Source of the DNA: Candidatus Gastranaerophilales bacterium
GTDB lineage: Bacteria; Cyanobacteriota; Vampirovibrionia; Gastranaerophilales; Gastranaerophilaceae
Direction: 5' to 3'
Length of the DNA stretch: 42,055 bases
NCBI GenBank assembly: GCA_944324195.1
Contig: CALUVJ010000005.1
Span: forward strand, 1-42,055
Positions 32,414-40,733 of this stretch are shown here, piece after piece (the first letter of the stretch is position 1; each line of letters starts with the position of its first letter). The notes under the pieces were generated by a model, which was given only the letters and a program-made list of their open reading frames with translations, made no database searches and was not told where the DNA came from. Position numbers and translations under genes: made by a program.

Positions 32414-32545
32414 TACTCTTGAAAGATTTATCCTACGCAGCGTTTAAGCTTTGTTTCAAAATCAAGTACAAGATTATAATACTACATTTTCAATTTTCAC
32501 CATAAGATTGTTAAGATTTTTTTACATCTTAACCCAGAGTTCAGT
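32414..32545. repeat. 132-bp direct repeat, copy 1
   Basis: This matches 33864-33996, including TTTATCCTACGCAGC and the GTTAAGAT/ATCTTAAC hairpin. It flanks the lipase/membrane-gene cassette on its left. Confidence 0.85.
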
Positions 32546-32559
32546 ATTCACGGGCTTTT

Positions 32560-33396
32560 TTAATTATGATATGGACATTTTCTTATATATCCGCGAACAG
32601 TATACCCATCCCTTTGATATCCATCTACAGAAACATACCCTGGACAAGAATCATTATTGTTACTATTTATATTTGATAAATTATTCAACATGCCATAATA
32701 AATTTTATTTTTATCCTCACTTTGTTTTTGGTAATTGTAAACTTTTTTAAGATACTGCTGTCCACTAATATCTTCTGTAACAAAGTCTATATTCCCCATT
32801 GATTCTAGTAGGTGATATTTTGGGGGTAAAGAGATTTTTTCATCGCTAAAATTATTGGGATTAAATACATATTTTATATTTCCTAATTGGTTATAAAACT
32901 CTTCCATAAATACTACGTCCCTGGGATTCCCATAATTTGTAATATTTTCTGTATATTTTGGATTTCTCACTATTTCACCTATCCCAAATGGATTAAAAGT
33001 GACTGTCCGACATCCAGTAATACTGCCCAGATATGCTGCGATACTACCGCCTAGTGAATGTCCTGTAAACACGAATTTCGCATCTTTTATATCCGAAAGA
33101 GAGGATAATCTGTCGTATAACTCTCTTGCATCCCAAAATTGCTCAGGCATTTCTTCCAGCATCCACATTTTAAAATCTTGATAATAATCCTTAAATCCTT
33201 CTGAACCTTTAAATGCAACAATAACAGTATCTTTATTATTACTTATATAAATATCAGCATAAAAACCCGATATCGGTCTTTCACATGTGTAATAATAATA
33301 AAATCCTTCAGCCTTTTTTTGTTGATATCGTCAGTATATGTATTTTGACATACATTTTTCAACAAATTATCACTTAACTCTTTTTTCCTATTCATA
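32560..33396 (-). pseudogene. Frameshifted second lipase with DGT tag
   Basis: The full gene starts at ATG 33396 (AGGAG 7 nt upstream) and reads MNRKKELSDNLLKNVCQNTY. After an A7 run (33314-33320) the frame shifts by one, and the second part runs to 32560. In the second frame TVIVAFKGSEGFKDYYQDFK and FVFTGHSLGGSIAAYLG mark the same hydrolase as the 9090 gene, with Ser in the nucleophile elbow. The C-terminus has DSCPGYVSVDGYQRDGYTVR and ends GYIRKCPYHN, so no scaffold-like tail. Inactivation, slippage rescue or a sequencing slip are the options. Divergent from the leaderless gene 33426. Confidence 0.8.
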
Positions 33397-33410
33397 TATT
33401 TCTCCTAATA

Positions 33411-33420
33411 TGCTATAATT
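33411..33420 (+). promoter_or_regulatory. Extended -10 for leaderless 33426
   Basis: ATGCTATAAT; a perfect TATAAT ends 5 nt before the ATG. No SD. Confidence 0.65.
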
Positions 33421-33425
33421 TATCT

Positions 33426-33812
33426 ATGAAAATAATATCAATGCTAAACAATCTTATAGAAAAAACTGCACATTACATTGAATTTAATGCATTATTGTTT
33501 TTTTCAACATTATTTATATTATTTTGTCTTTTTAATTTTATTATCGTGAAATTTTTCGATGCACCTTATTTACTTATATGGGATATTTATATAATTTTTC
33601 TCTTTAAATATGTTATAGTATGTGCTATTCTGCTTGGAATATTTTTATTTAATGCACTGACTTTTAAAATACATATTAATTACAATAAAAAAATACCTTT
33701 ATGGTATAAAATTCTATTCCTGATATTATTAATTGCAAACATTATATGGATAATTTGCATAAGCCCACATTGTTATTCCATAGTACATGACACAATTCTT
33801 GGAATACACTAA
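33426..33812 (+). CDS. Small membrane protein paired with lipase 2 (128 aa)
   Basis: It begins MKIISMLNNLIEKTAHYIEF. Three strongly hydrophobic helices follow (about 21-42, 55-76 and 93-112), with a short C-terminal tail containing a His/Cys cluster (ISPHCYSIVHD). No family recognised. It is divergent from the frameshifted lipase, exactly like 9968 and its lipase. Candidate immunity protein. Confidence 0.7.
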   Translation: MKIISMLNNLIEKTAHYIEFNALLFFSTLFILFCLFNFIIVKFFDAPYLLIWDIYIIFLFKYVIVCAILLGIFLFNALTFKIHINYNKKIPLWYKILFLILLIANIIWIICISPHCYSIVHDTILGIH

Positions 33813-33863
33813 ATAAACAGGTACTAATTTTATAAACACACAAAAAGGGTACAATATTCCCCG

Positions 33864-33996
33864 TACTCTTTAAAGATTTATCCTACGCAGCATTTGAGCA
33901 TTGTTTCAAAATCAAGTACAAGGTTTATAATACTACATTTTCAATTTTCACCATAAGATTGTTAAGATTTTTTTACATCTTAACCCAGAGTTCAGT
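33864..33996. repeat. 132-bp direct repeat, copy 2
   Basis: Partner of 32414-32545. It ends 36 nt before the dehydrogenase ATG, so it holds at least part of that gene's upstream region. Confidence 0.85.
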
Positions 33997-34031
33997 GTTT
34001 ATGGTATTTTTAATGAAGAGAGGAGTTTAAA

Positions 34032-34997
34032 ATGAAAGCAATTGTATTTGATAACGGATTAAAACTTGATAAAAATTATCCAAAACCTGTACCGCAAAAA
34101 GGTGAAGCATTAATAAAAGTAACACTTGCAGGAATTTGTAATACTGATTACGAAATTACCAAAGGATATATGGGCTACAAAGGAATTCTCGGGCACGAAT
34201 TTGTCGGAATTGTAGAAGAAGTCAACGGAGATGATAAGTCGCTTGCGGGCAAAAGAGTTGTCGCTGAAATAAGTTACGGATGCAACGACCCTGAATGTGA
34301 ATGGTGTGCAAAAAAGAATTACCGCCATTGCCCAAACCGTCATACTCTCGGAATTTGGAGAAAAGACGGATGTTTTGCCGAATATATGACAATGCCGGTT
34401 AACGTTCTGTTTGAGGTTCCGGAAAATGTAACCGACGAGCAGGCTGTTTTTGTTGAACCTCTTGCGGCAGCCTGCGAAATAACCGAACAGCTCCACATTG
34501 AACCGATGCAAAAAATTGTTGTTCTCGGTGACGGAAAACTCGGACTTACAACCGCCCTCACTCTCAATTCCCAAAATCTTGATGTCCTGCTTGTCGGAAA
34601 ACACCAAAACAAACTTGATATTGCAGCAGCCCAAGGAGTTAAAACACAACTGCTCAATTCATTTACGCCGGAAAAAATTTATGATGTCGTAGTAGAAGCA
34701 ACCGGAACAGCTTCCGGTTTTGAGACTTCTATGACACTAACAAAACCGCGGGGCACATTGGTACTTAAAAGTACGGTAGCTTCCGGCAAAGAACTTAACC
34801 TCGCACCTATTGTAATTGATGAAATTACCGTTCTCGGCTCACGATGCGGCCAATTTCCGCCGGCACTGAGACTGCTTAAAAACAACAGAATCGATTTTAC
34901 ACCGTTTATCAGCGGAATTTACCCAATTGATGATGCCATTGAAGCATTTGAAGCCAATAAATCAAAAGAAAGCATTAAAATATTAATTAAAATGTAA
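34032..34997 (+). CDS. Zinc-dependent MDR alcohol dehydrogenase-like protein
   Basis: The 321-aa protein belongs to the medium-chain dehydrogenase family. The catalytic zinc site shows Cys36 (LAGICNTDYE) and GHEFVG (His55, Glu56). A structural-zinc loop has Cys84, Cys89, Cys92 and Cys100 (CNDPECEWCAKKNYRHC), with a four-residue first gap where two are usual. The NAD(P) fold starts at IVVLGDGKLGL, and VVEATG follows. It resembles alcohol, sorbitol and threonine dehydrogenase-like members; substrate not assignable. GAGAGGAG lies before the ATG. It is monocistronic with a strong terminator. Confidence 0.9.
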   Translation: MKAIVFDNGLKLDKNYPKPVPQKGEALIKVTLAGICNTDYEITKGYMGYKGILGHEFVGIVEEVNGDDKSLAGKRVVAEISYGCNDPECEWCAKKNYRHCPNRHTLGIWRKDGCFAEYMTMPVNVLFEVPENVTDEQAVFVEPLAAACEITEQLHIEPMQKIVVLGDGKLGLTTALTLNSQNLDVLLVGKHQNKLDIAAAQGVKTQLLNSFTPEKIYDVVVEATGTASGFETSMTLTKPRGTLVLKSTVASGKELNLAPIVIDEITVLGSRCGQFPPALRLLKNNRIDFTPFISGIYPIDDAIEAFEANKSKESIKILIKM

Positions 34998-35006
34998 ACC
35001 TAAAAT

Positions 35007-35043
35007 GGGGGCGGGAATTTTTCAAATTCCCGCCCCCTTGTTT
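35007..35043 (+). terminator. Terminator of the dehydrogenase gene
   Basis: GGGGGCGGGAATTT, short loop, AAATTCCCGCCCCC, then TTGTTT. Confidence 0.9.
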
Positions 35044-35058
35044 AGCAGTTTTACACAC

Positions 35059-35093
35059 AAAAAAAGACCCTGATTTAAATCAGGGTCTTTTTT
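35059..35093. terminator. Bidirectional terminator, HEAT gene side
   Basis: Perfect palindrome AAAAAGACCCTGATTT|AAATCAGGGTCTTTTT. It serves the minus-strand HEAT gene and any plus read-through. Confidence 0.9.
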
Positions 35094-35107
35094 AATTATC
35101 TTACATC

Positions 35108-35965
35108 TTAAAATGTTTGTGCGGGTTTCTTTTGCTGGGTTGCACCAGGGATAGCCTGCCAGTTAGCAGCCATAATCTTTTTGAAAGATTTTAAAGCTGT
35201 ATCTTCTAATTCACCAAGCTCTTCAGCTTCCATAATTAATTCTCTTAAAGGAAGGAGTGCTCTTTGGTCTCTAAGAACACCGAGAGCTGCAGCAGCACCT
35301 GCTCTGACTAAATCATTTTCAGAACGGTTTTTCATAACATCAATTAAGGCAGGAACCGCTTTTTTATCATTCAATTTACCTAAAGAAGTTACCGCATAAA
35401 TTCTAACGTTAACCCATTCATCATAAAGCATATTGATAATTTTATCTACGCATTTTTTGTTGCCGATTTCACCAAGAGCACGAGTAGCGTCGCATCTTAC
35501 GTTAACTTTTTCGTGGTCTAATGATTTCATTAAAGCGTCTGTTGCAACATCGCCAATTTCAATTAAAGCATCAGTTGCAGTTATACAAACCTGTGAATTT
35601 TCATCATTAAGAGCTTCTACAAGAGGTTCAACTACGATTTTACCGCCAAGACGTCCGAGTGCACGTGCTGCACGAACTCTCACGTCAACGTTACGGTCCT
35701 CTCTTAAAGATTCAATCAAATGTTCGGTGGCTTTAGAATCACCCAATTCGCCCAATGCACGAGCGGCATATAAACGAACGGAACCGTTTTTATCATTCTT
35801 TAAAACTTCAATTAACGGTTCAACAGCTTTAGAATCGCCCATTTCACCAAGAACACGGGCAGCATTATATCTAACTTTTTCGGAACTTGATGTCATCAAA
35901 TCATTGATTAATTCCTGAAAAGTTTTTTTAACCTGCTTTTTTTTGCTGTTTACTGTAATTGCCAT
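35108..35965 (-). CDS. HEAT/PBS-lyase-like repeat protein (285 aa)
   Basis: The protein is a solenoid of about eight HEAT repeats of roughly 31 residues, with the recurrent pattern VRYNAARVLGEMGDSKAVEP and VRLYAARALGELGDSKATEH. That pattern is the E-Z/PBS-lyase (CpcE-type) HEAT subtype, common in cyanobacteria, although no phycobiliprotein genes are near. It is probably a protein-binding scaffold. The ATG at 35965 has GGAGG about 8 nt upstream; one five codons earlier overlaps that SD. The 290 nt to the next gene are AT-rich and hold only its promoter region. Confidence 0.9.
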   Translation of the reverse strand: MAITVNSKKKQVKKTFQELINDLMTSSSEKVRYNAARVLGEMGDSKAVEPLIEVLKNDKNGSVRLYAARALGELGDSKATEHLIESLREDRNVDVRVRAARALGRLGGKIVVEPLVEALNDENSQVCITATDALIEIGDVATDALMKSLDHEKVNVRCDATRALGEIGNKKCVDKIINMLYDEWVNVRIYAVTSLGKLNDKKAVPALIDVMKNRSENDLVRAGAAAALGVLRDQRALLPLRELIMEAEELGELEDTALKSFKKIMAANWQAIPGATQQKKPAQTF

Positions 35966-36258
35966 ACACGTTACCTCCAATATGTAAACATATTTCTTTA
36001 ACTTCTACACAGTAATATAAAGTTTTTTTGTTTCTAAAAATTGCCTTTATCTATTTAATTTGTAAATTTTTTGTTACATTCCCTTTGAATTAGGGTAAAA
36101 TTTACACTTAATCTCGGTAGTATTAATATACCATATTTTTACATTTTTATAACTAGCCTGCCAGATATTTTTACAAAAATTAATTATTATTATAATTCTA
36201 ATATTCTTGTAACTTAGTAATAATAAGAAAAATAGAGCTTTACAAAACTTTAAAATTA

Positions 36259-37908
36259 CTACTTACCAGGGATAGTAATAACAAATTCGCTTCCCTCATT
36301 TAATTTTGTTTTTACGGAAATTTTGCCTTTATGTTTTTCAATAATCTTTTGAGAAATTGCAAGCCCCAAGCCGGTTCCGACCCCGACGCCTTTTGTAGTA
36401 TATCCTGCGAAAAAGATTTTGTCCGGCTCTTTTATTCCGCATCCGGTATCTTTAATTTTGACTGATAAATTATCATTTTTATAACTTGTGTCAATAGTTA
36501 TTGTTCCCCTGTCTTTTATTGCGTGCACTGCGTTTACGAGAATATTCATAAACACCTGATTAAGCATGTTCGGATAACATTTAACCGGCGGAAGATTGGA
36601 ATAATTTTTTACAATCTCAATCTTATTTTTTGTTTCATGCCGGATTAAATCGAGTGTTAAGTCAATTTCTTTATTAATATCAGCTTCCTGCAGCTCAGCT
36701 TCATCAAGTCTTACAAATTTTCTCAAAGATACTACAAGCCTGTTTATTCTCTCTATTGCTTCAGCATCAATTTCATTAACTTCTTTTAAAAGAGTCAGCA
36801 TTTCTTCGTCTTTAATTTTTGATATAAGTTTTTTTGTAATCTCATTGTTTGATTTAATTGAAGCAACCGGAGTATTAATTTCGTGCGCCACGCCGGCTAC
36901 AAGCTGCCCAAGCGAAGCCATCTTTTCCGAATTAATAAGTTTTAACTGTGTATCTTTTAATTCTTTTAATGTTTTGGTTAAATCCTTAACCATCTGTTCA
37001 TTTTTCTTATATAATTCTGCCTGAATAATTGCGTTTCCAAGCTGGGAAGAAACCCCGTTTAAAACTTCCAATGTATCGTCAAATTTTGTCTTTTGCTTGG
37101 TTGAAAGTACGATTGTTCCCAAAAGTTTATTCAAATGATAAATCGGCAGTATAACTCTTTGAACAAGCTCTCTGAAAGGCTTTGCTTCTTTGTATTCTTT
37201 CATACAGGTAATACAGGAAACTTTGTTTTTCTTAATACAATCGTATGCATCTTTATCAAAAGAAATTTCCGCACCATAGTCTTTTTTTTCTAATGATTCA
37301 GTTATTTTAAACCTGTTTCCGCCGAACGCTTCAGCATAATATGCCCTAAATGCGCCAAACATCTGGGCAATTTCTTCAAGTGCGGAATTTAGAATAACAG
37401 ATGTATCAATAGATTCTCTTATAATATTGGAAATGTTATTAAGCAATAATAATTTCATTGCCTGAGATTGCGCCTGAAGTTTTATTTTTGATAAATTTTT
37501 ATTGTCATTTTCAAGAAGCGAAATTTTCTTTTGCAGATTTTGATTTCTCTGAGCAATGTTTTGAAGTTCCGTTTTTGCAGTTACGTCAGTGAAAACAATA
37601 ATATTATATAAGCCTTTTTTTGTAGAGTTCATATCATAGTAATACAACTCATTATTTGAAGTTTGGTAGGTTATATAAGCAGAAAAATCTTCTTTTGAAT
37701 TTATTGCCTGTGCAATCGGAGAATGAACTTTCACATCATTGCTGACTAACGCACAGACATTATAATTAAGTTTATGAGAGAACTTTTCCAATGTCTTAAA
37801 ATCAGGAAAGATTCTCTTAAAAACATTATTTCTGAAAATAGTTTCTCTATCAGCATTAATAACGATTACAGCACTGTTAAACTTATTAAATAAATCAAAC
37901 TTCCCCAT
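36259..37908 (-). CDS. PAS-GAF sensor histidine kinase (549 aa)
   Basis: Domains in order: an N-terminal PAS-like sensor (about 1-115, VIVINADRETIFRNNVFKRI), a coiled coil (115-165), a GAF domain (about 170-300, with a VSCITCMKEY Cys pair that might bind a ligand), a HisKA dimerisation region with phospho-acceptor His342 (LVAGVAHEINTPVASI), and an HATPase domain with NILVNAVHAI, DTGCGI and GVGTGLGL. No membrane helix is seen, so it is a soluble sensor. No response regulator is adjacent. The start at 37908 is chosen from a promoter whose TATAAT ends 6 nt upstream; no SD is seen, so this host gene also appears leaderless. Confidence 0.92.
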   Translation of the reverse strand: MGKFDLFNKFNSAVIVINADRETIFRNNVFKRIFPDFKTLEKFSHKLNYNVCALVSNDVKVHSPIAQAINSKEDFSAYITYQTSNNELYYYDMNSTKKGLYNIIVFTDVTAKTELQNIAQRNQNLQKKISLLENDNKNLSKIKLQAQSQAMKLLLLNNISNIIRESIDTSVILNSALEEIAQMFGAFRAYYAEAFGGNRFKITESLEKKDYGAEISFDKDAYDCIKKNKVSCITCMKEYKEAKPFRELVQRVILPIYHLNKLLGTIVLSTKQKTKFDDTLEVLNGVSSQLGNAIIQAELYKKNEQMVKDLTKTLKELKDTQLKLINSEKMASLGQLVAGVAHEINTPVASIKSNNEITKKLISKIKDEEMLTLLKEVNEIDAEAIERINRLVVSLRKFVRLDEAELQEADINKEIDLTLDLIRHETKNKIEIVKNYSNLPPVKCYPNMLNQVFMNILVNAVHAIKDRGTITIDTSYKNDNLSVKIKDTGCGIKEPDKIFFAGYTTKGVGVGTGLGLAISQKIIEKHKGKISVKTKLNEGSEFVITIPGK

Positions 37909-37914
37909 ACCAAC

Positions 37915-37943
37915 ATTATATATAGATATATTAATATAAGCAA
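37915..37943 (-). promoter_or_regulatory. Leaderless promoter of the histidine kinase
   Basis: TTGCTT, 17 bp, TATAAT, 6 nt, ATG. Confidence 0.65.
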
Positions 37944-38023
37944 CCGTAACTCTCAACAAATTTGCAACTTCACGTCAAACCTTCACCCTTCCCTCTTCAC
38001 CTTTTACTCTTACCATCCATTTA

Positions 38024-38063
38024 CCCCTCACCCTGACCCTCTCCCCAAAGGGGCGAGGGGAAA
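38024..38063. repeat. CCCCTCACC hairpin repeat
   Basis: CCCCTCACC...CTCTCCCC, loop, GGGGCGAGGGG; as at 111-152. Confidence 0.7.
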
Positions 38064-38083
38064 GAGAAACTTCCCAGAGTGCC

Positions 38084-38177
38084 GTCATTCTGAGGGCGTA
38101 AGCCCGAAGAATCTCGTTCCGGTAATAAAGTTAAAGAGATTCTTCACCCCCGAATGGATATTGGGTTCAGAATGACA
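38084..38177. repeat. Interspersed palindromic repeat, copy 2
   Basis: GTCATTCTGAGGGCG at the left and TTCAGAATGAC at the right, with AAGAATCTC / GAGATTCTTC inner arms; about 85% like 1-90. The 210 bp that follow hold low-complexity CCCCTCACC runs (38339-38375) and no gene. Confidence 0.8.
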
Positions 38178-38388
38178 AATTTGTAGGTCAGGTTTTACCT
38201 GACTATAACTTGAAAAGTGACTAAGAGAGGAAAGTCGCATGACACCCCTCACCTTTTACCAATTATCACCCATCCCAACCTTCCCTCATATAGGGAAGGA
38301 GTGCGCAAAACTGTTTTAAATCACCCCTCACTCCTCACGCTTACCATCCATTTACCCCTCACCCCTCACCCCTCACCGTTTACCCCCT

Positions 38389-38417
38389 TTGGCAAAATTC
38401 AAATCTTTTGGTATAAT
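38389..38417 (+). promoter_or_regulatory. Promoter of the fliL-fliM-fliN cluster
   Basis: TTGGCA, 17 bp, TATAAT with extended TG-like GGTATAAT. The start is expected near 38424, leaving a leader of about 100 nt before fliL. Confidence 0.75.
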
Positions 38418-38525
38418 GAAATTGCATTATTGATTTAATAGTATTTGGGGAAGAATAAATACACCAAATAATGGTGTTAATGAACCTGTTAAAACAGTAT
38501 AATAATACTAAAAGTGGAGAATAGT

Positions 38526-39122
38526 ATGGCCGACAACGACAAAACCGACGTTAAGCAGCAAGACATAACAAAATTCTTAATAATGACAATTGCTTCAATT
38601 ATCATTATGTTTGTAGTTTTTGCCGGAGTTAATTATGTAGTAATGGAAAACCTTATCACTCAAAAGATAAGTATGCTTAATCTCTCTCAGGAAGAACTGG
38701 CAGATGAAGGAAGTGAAGATGAAATCCAACGAGGCATAATTGTAGACCTCGGTGATTTTATTTTAAATTTGTGTGATGAAAACCAAAAGAAATACCTTAA
38801 AGTAAATGTTGCAATAGAGGTTACTAAAAAAGATACCGATTTCCCTGAAACAGAAACAGAAAAAAGCGGCGGACATGGCGGCCATGGAGCAGCACCGGCT
38901 CCGGCAGATCCGATGGAAGCAATACAAAAAGAAATGAATCAATACAAACCTGCAATAAGAGATGCGGTAATTACAAATCTATCAAGCAAAACATCTGCCG
39001 AACTTGCAACAGCAGCCGGTAAAGAGCTCGCGAAAGAACAAATTACAAATGATATAAATTCAATTCTCGGGGGAGAAAGAGAAGTTTTAAGAGTAAGTTT
39101 CGGACAATTTATTATCCAATAG
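38526..39122 (+). CDS. fliL: Flagellar basal-body protein FliL
   Basis: The 198-aa protein has a short cytoplasmic tail, one membrane helix (about 18-43, LIMTIASIIIMFVVFAGVNY) and a periplasmic FliL domain (IVDLGDFILNLCDENQKKYL, then VNVAIEV). C-terminal residues LRVSFGQFIIQ close it, as in FliL. A Gly/His-rich insert (GGHGGHGAAPAPAD) splits the domain, which is unusual. FliL supports stator function next to the MotA/B ring. The start at 38526 follows GGAGA; a GTG four codons earlier is possible. The next gene is fliM. Confidence 0.88.
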   Translation: MADNDKTDVKQQDITKFLIMTIASIIIMFVVFAGVNYVVMENLITQKISMLNLSQEELADEGSEDEIQRGIIVDLGDFILNLCDENQKKYLKVNVAIEVTKKDTDFPETETEKSGGHGGHGAAPAPADPMEAIQKEMNQYKPAIRDAVITNLSSKTSAELATAAGKELAKEQITNDINSILGGEREVLRVSFGQFIIQ

Positions 39123-39151
39123 GGATAAGCAGGGGTAATATATAAAATAAC

Positions 39152-40126
39152 ATGGCTAAAAGCAGTAACATAACAGAACCAGATATTTTTGAAGATGAGT
39201 TTTCGGATTCGGAACACAAGAGTTATAAACTCTACAACTTCAGGAGACCGGACAAGTTTTCAAAGGATAATTTAAGAGCCTTGAGAGACATTCACAGGGA
39301 ATTTTCCAAGGCAATTTCGCTTGTCTTAAGCGGTTATTTGCGTATGAGGGTAGAAATAGAAATCGTCTCTGTAGACCAGCTTACTTATGAAGAATTTGTA
39401 CGTTCAATGCCTTCTCCTATAAGTGTCGGAGTTTTTGAATTTGAACCGCTGTCAGGACAAATACTTTTAGGAATCAGTTTTGAAGTTATATCCTGCATTG
39501 TAAACAGAATGCTCGGCGGTATCGGAAATATTGAAACTCAGACAAGAGAGCTTACTGATATTGAAAAAGCGTTGGCCAAAAAAGTTATTAATATTATTAT
39601 TAAATCACTTGAAGATTCCTGGAATGCAATAATACCGGTATCCGGCAAATTTATCAGCCTGGATGACAACTATCAATCGATTCAGGTTGCTACAGCAGGA
39701 GAAATTGTTGCCCTCTTAACATTTGAAGTTCAAATATCCGGCAAACACTTCGGGCTATTCAGTCTTTGTTTCCCATATCCGGTATTAGAGACAGTTCTGG
39801 GCCATTTAAGCACTCAGCATATTTTCCAGACAAAAGGTCTTGTTGCATCTAATGACGAAAGAATGAAAATGATTTCCAAAATCAACACCTCCAATGTTGA
39901 TTTAAGAGTTCAATTCGGGCAGTGCAGTATTACACTGGATGATTTCCTGCAGCTTACCGAGGGAGATATTATTAAGCTGGATAATAAAGTTCAGGATGAT
40001 TTAATTGTTAAAGTAAACGGCGAGAAAAAGTTTTTTGCACGTCCCGGAACCATCAAAGATAAAATTTGTGTTAAAATAACAGATGTGTACGATGAAATGC
40101 ATGAATTATTGCGCAACTATTTTTAA
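39152..40126 (+). CDS. fliM: Flagellar motor switch protein FliM
   Basis: The 324-aa protein has the middle domain signature (LRALRDIHREFSKAISLVLS, then VRSMPSPISVGVFEFEPLSG) and MLGG, and a C-terminal SpoA domain (SNVDLRVQFGQCSITLDDFL). It forms the cytoplasmic C-ring with FliN and FliG. The usual N-terminal CheY-P-binding motif (LSQ-x-EIDALL) is absent; the protein opens instead with an acidic DIFEDEFSDSEH. The ATG has no close SD; a TATAAA ends 5 nt upstream, so it may be coupled or leaderless. fliN follows 12 nt later. Confidence 0.93.
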   Translation: MAKSSNITEPDIFEDEFSDSEHKSYKLYNFRRPDKFSKDNLRALRDIHREFSKAISLVLSGYLRMRVEIEIVSVDQLTYEEFVRSMPSPISVGVFEFEPLSGQILLGISFEVISCIVNRMLGGIGNIETQTRELTDIEKALAKKVINIIIKSLEDSWNAIIPVSGKFISLDDNYQSIQVATAGEIVALLTFEVQISGKHFGLFSLCFPYPVLETVLGHLSTQHIFQTKGLVASNDERMKMISKINTSNVDLRVQFGQCSITLDDFLQLTEGDIIKLDNKVQDDLIVKVNGEKKFFARPGTIKDKICVKITDVYDEMHELLRNYF

Positions 40127-40138
40127 GAGAGGACAATA

Positions 40139-40636
40139 ATGCTGGATGACGATGATATAAAAGGGATTAATGAATCCGAAAATAATGATGATAACGAAAC
40201 AGATAATACCGGTGTTGATAATGTTGTGAATCCGGAATTAGATTTTTCGTCTGAAGAAACGGAAAATGAATCAGAACAAGACGGCAAAACCGTTACGGTA
40301 CAGCCGGTTCAGTTTGCTTCGTTTGAAGATTTAGATCAGGTACAGGGTCCTCCTAATCAGAATTTAAATATTTTGTTGGACGTAAAACTGCAGTTAACAG
40401 TAGAGTTGGGAAAGACAGAGCTTCCTATCAAAAAAGTTCTTGAATTAACAAAAGGCTCCATTGTAACCCTTAACAAAGCAGCAGGAGAACCTGTCGAACT
40501 GTATGCAAACGGAAAATTAATTGCTTATGGTGAAGTTGTCGTTATAGAAGATAATTTTGGTTTAAGAATAACACATATTACTGATCCTGCAAGAAGATTG
40601 AATACACTATCTAATGCAAACAAAAGTGAAGAGTAA
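40139..40636 (+). CDS. fliN: Flagellar motor switch protein FliN
   Basis: A 165-aa protein: the first 50 residues are extremely acidic (MLDDDDIKGINESENNDDNE). A linker follows, then a SpoA domain (LLDVKLQLTVELGKTELPIK, LELTKGSIVTLNKAAGEPVE, GEVVVIEDNFGLRITHI). The SpoA part makes the lower C-ring with FliM. AGAGAGGAC lies before the ATG. The acidic N-terminus could serve docking, as FliM lacks its CheY motif. Confidence 0.92.
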   Translation: MLDDDDIKGINESENNDDNETDNTGVDNVVNPELDFSSEETENESEQDGKTVTVQPVQFASFEDLDQVQGPPNQNLNILLDVKLQLTVELGKTELPIKKVLELTKGSIVTLNKAAGEPVELYANGKLIAYGEVVVIEDNFGLRITHITDPARRLNTLSNANKSEE

Positions 40637-40680
40637 ATTGCTCGCTTAATTTGACATTAAACCATATTTCAAGTATCTTA

Positions 40681-40705
40681 AAAGTGTACGTATGTACACT
40701 TTTTT
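40681..40705 (+). terminator. Terminator after fliN
   Basis: AAAGTGTAC, 4-nt loop, GTACACTTT and TTT. It separates the flagellar cluster from yidC. Confidence 0.85.
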
Positions 40706-40733
40706 GATACTAGCATAACTTAGGGAAGAGAAT

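Noticed and set aside
33311..33325. Programmed -1 frameshifting in lipase 2
   Set aside because: The A run sits in the frame AAA AAA AGG, without an evident downstream stimulatory structure. Mutation or transcript slippage is at least as likely.
34110..34649. Long antisense frames inside the dehydrogenase gene
   Set aside because: These are antisense shadows of a strongly conserved gene; no promoter or SD.
35433..35918. 161-codon frame opposite the HEAT-repeat gene
   Set aside because: Antisense of a repetitive gene, which keeps frames open by chance.
38217..38438. Open frame rich in Pro/His/Thr before fliL
   Set aside because: It is coded by CCCCTCACC low-complexity repeats and overlaps the fliL promoter.
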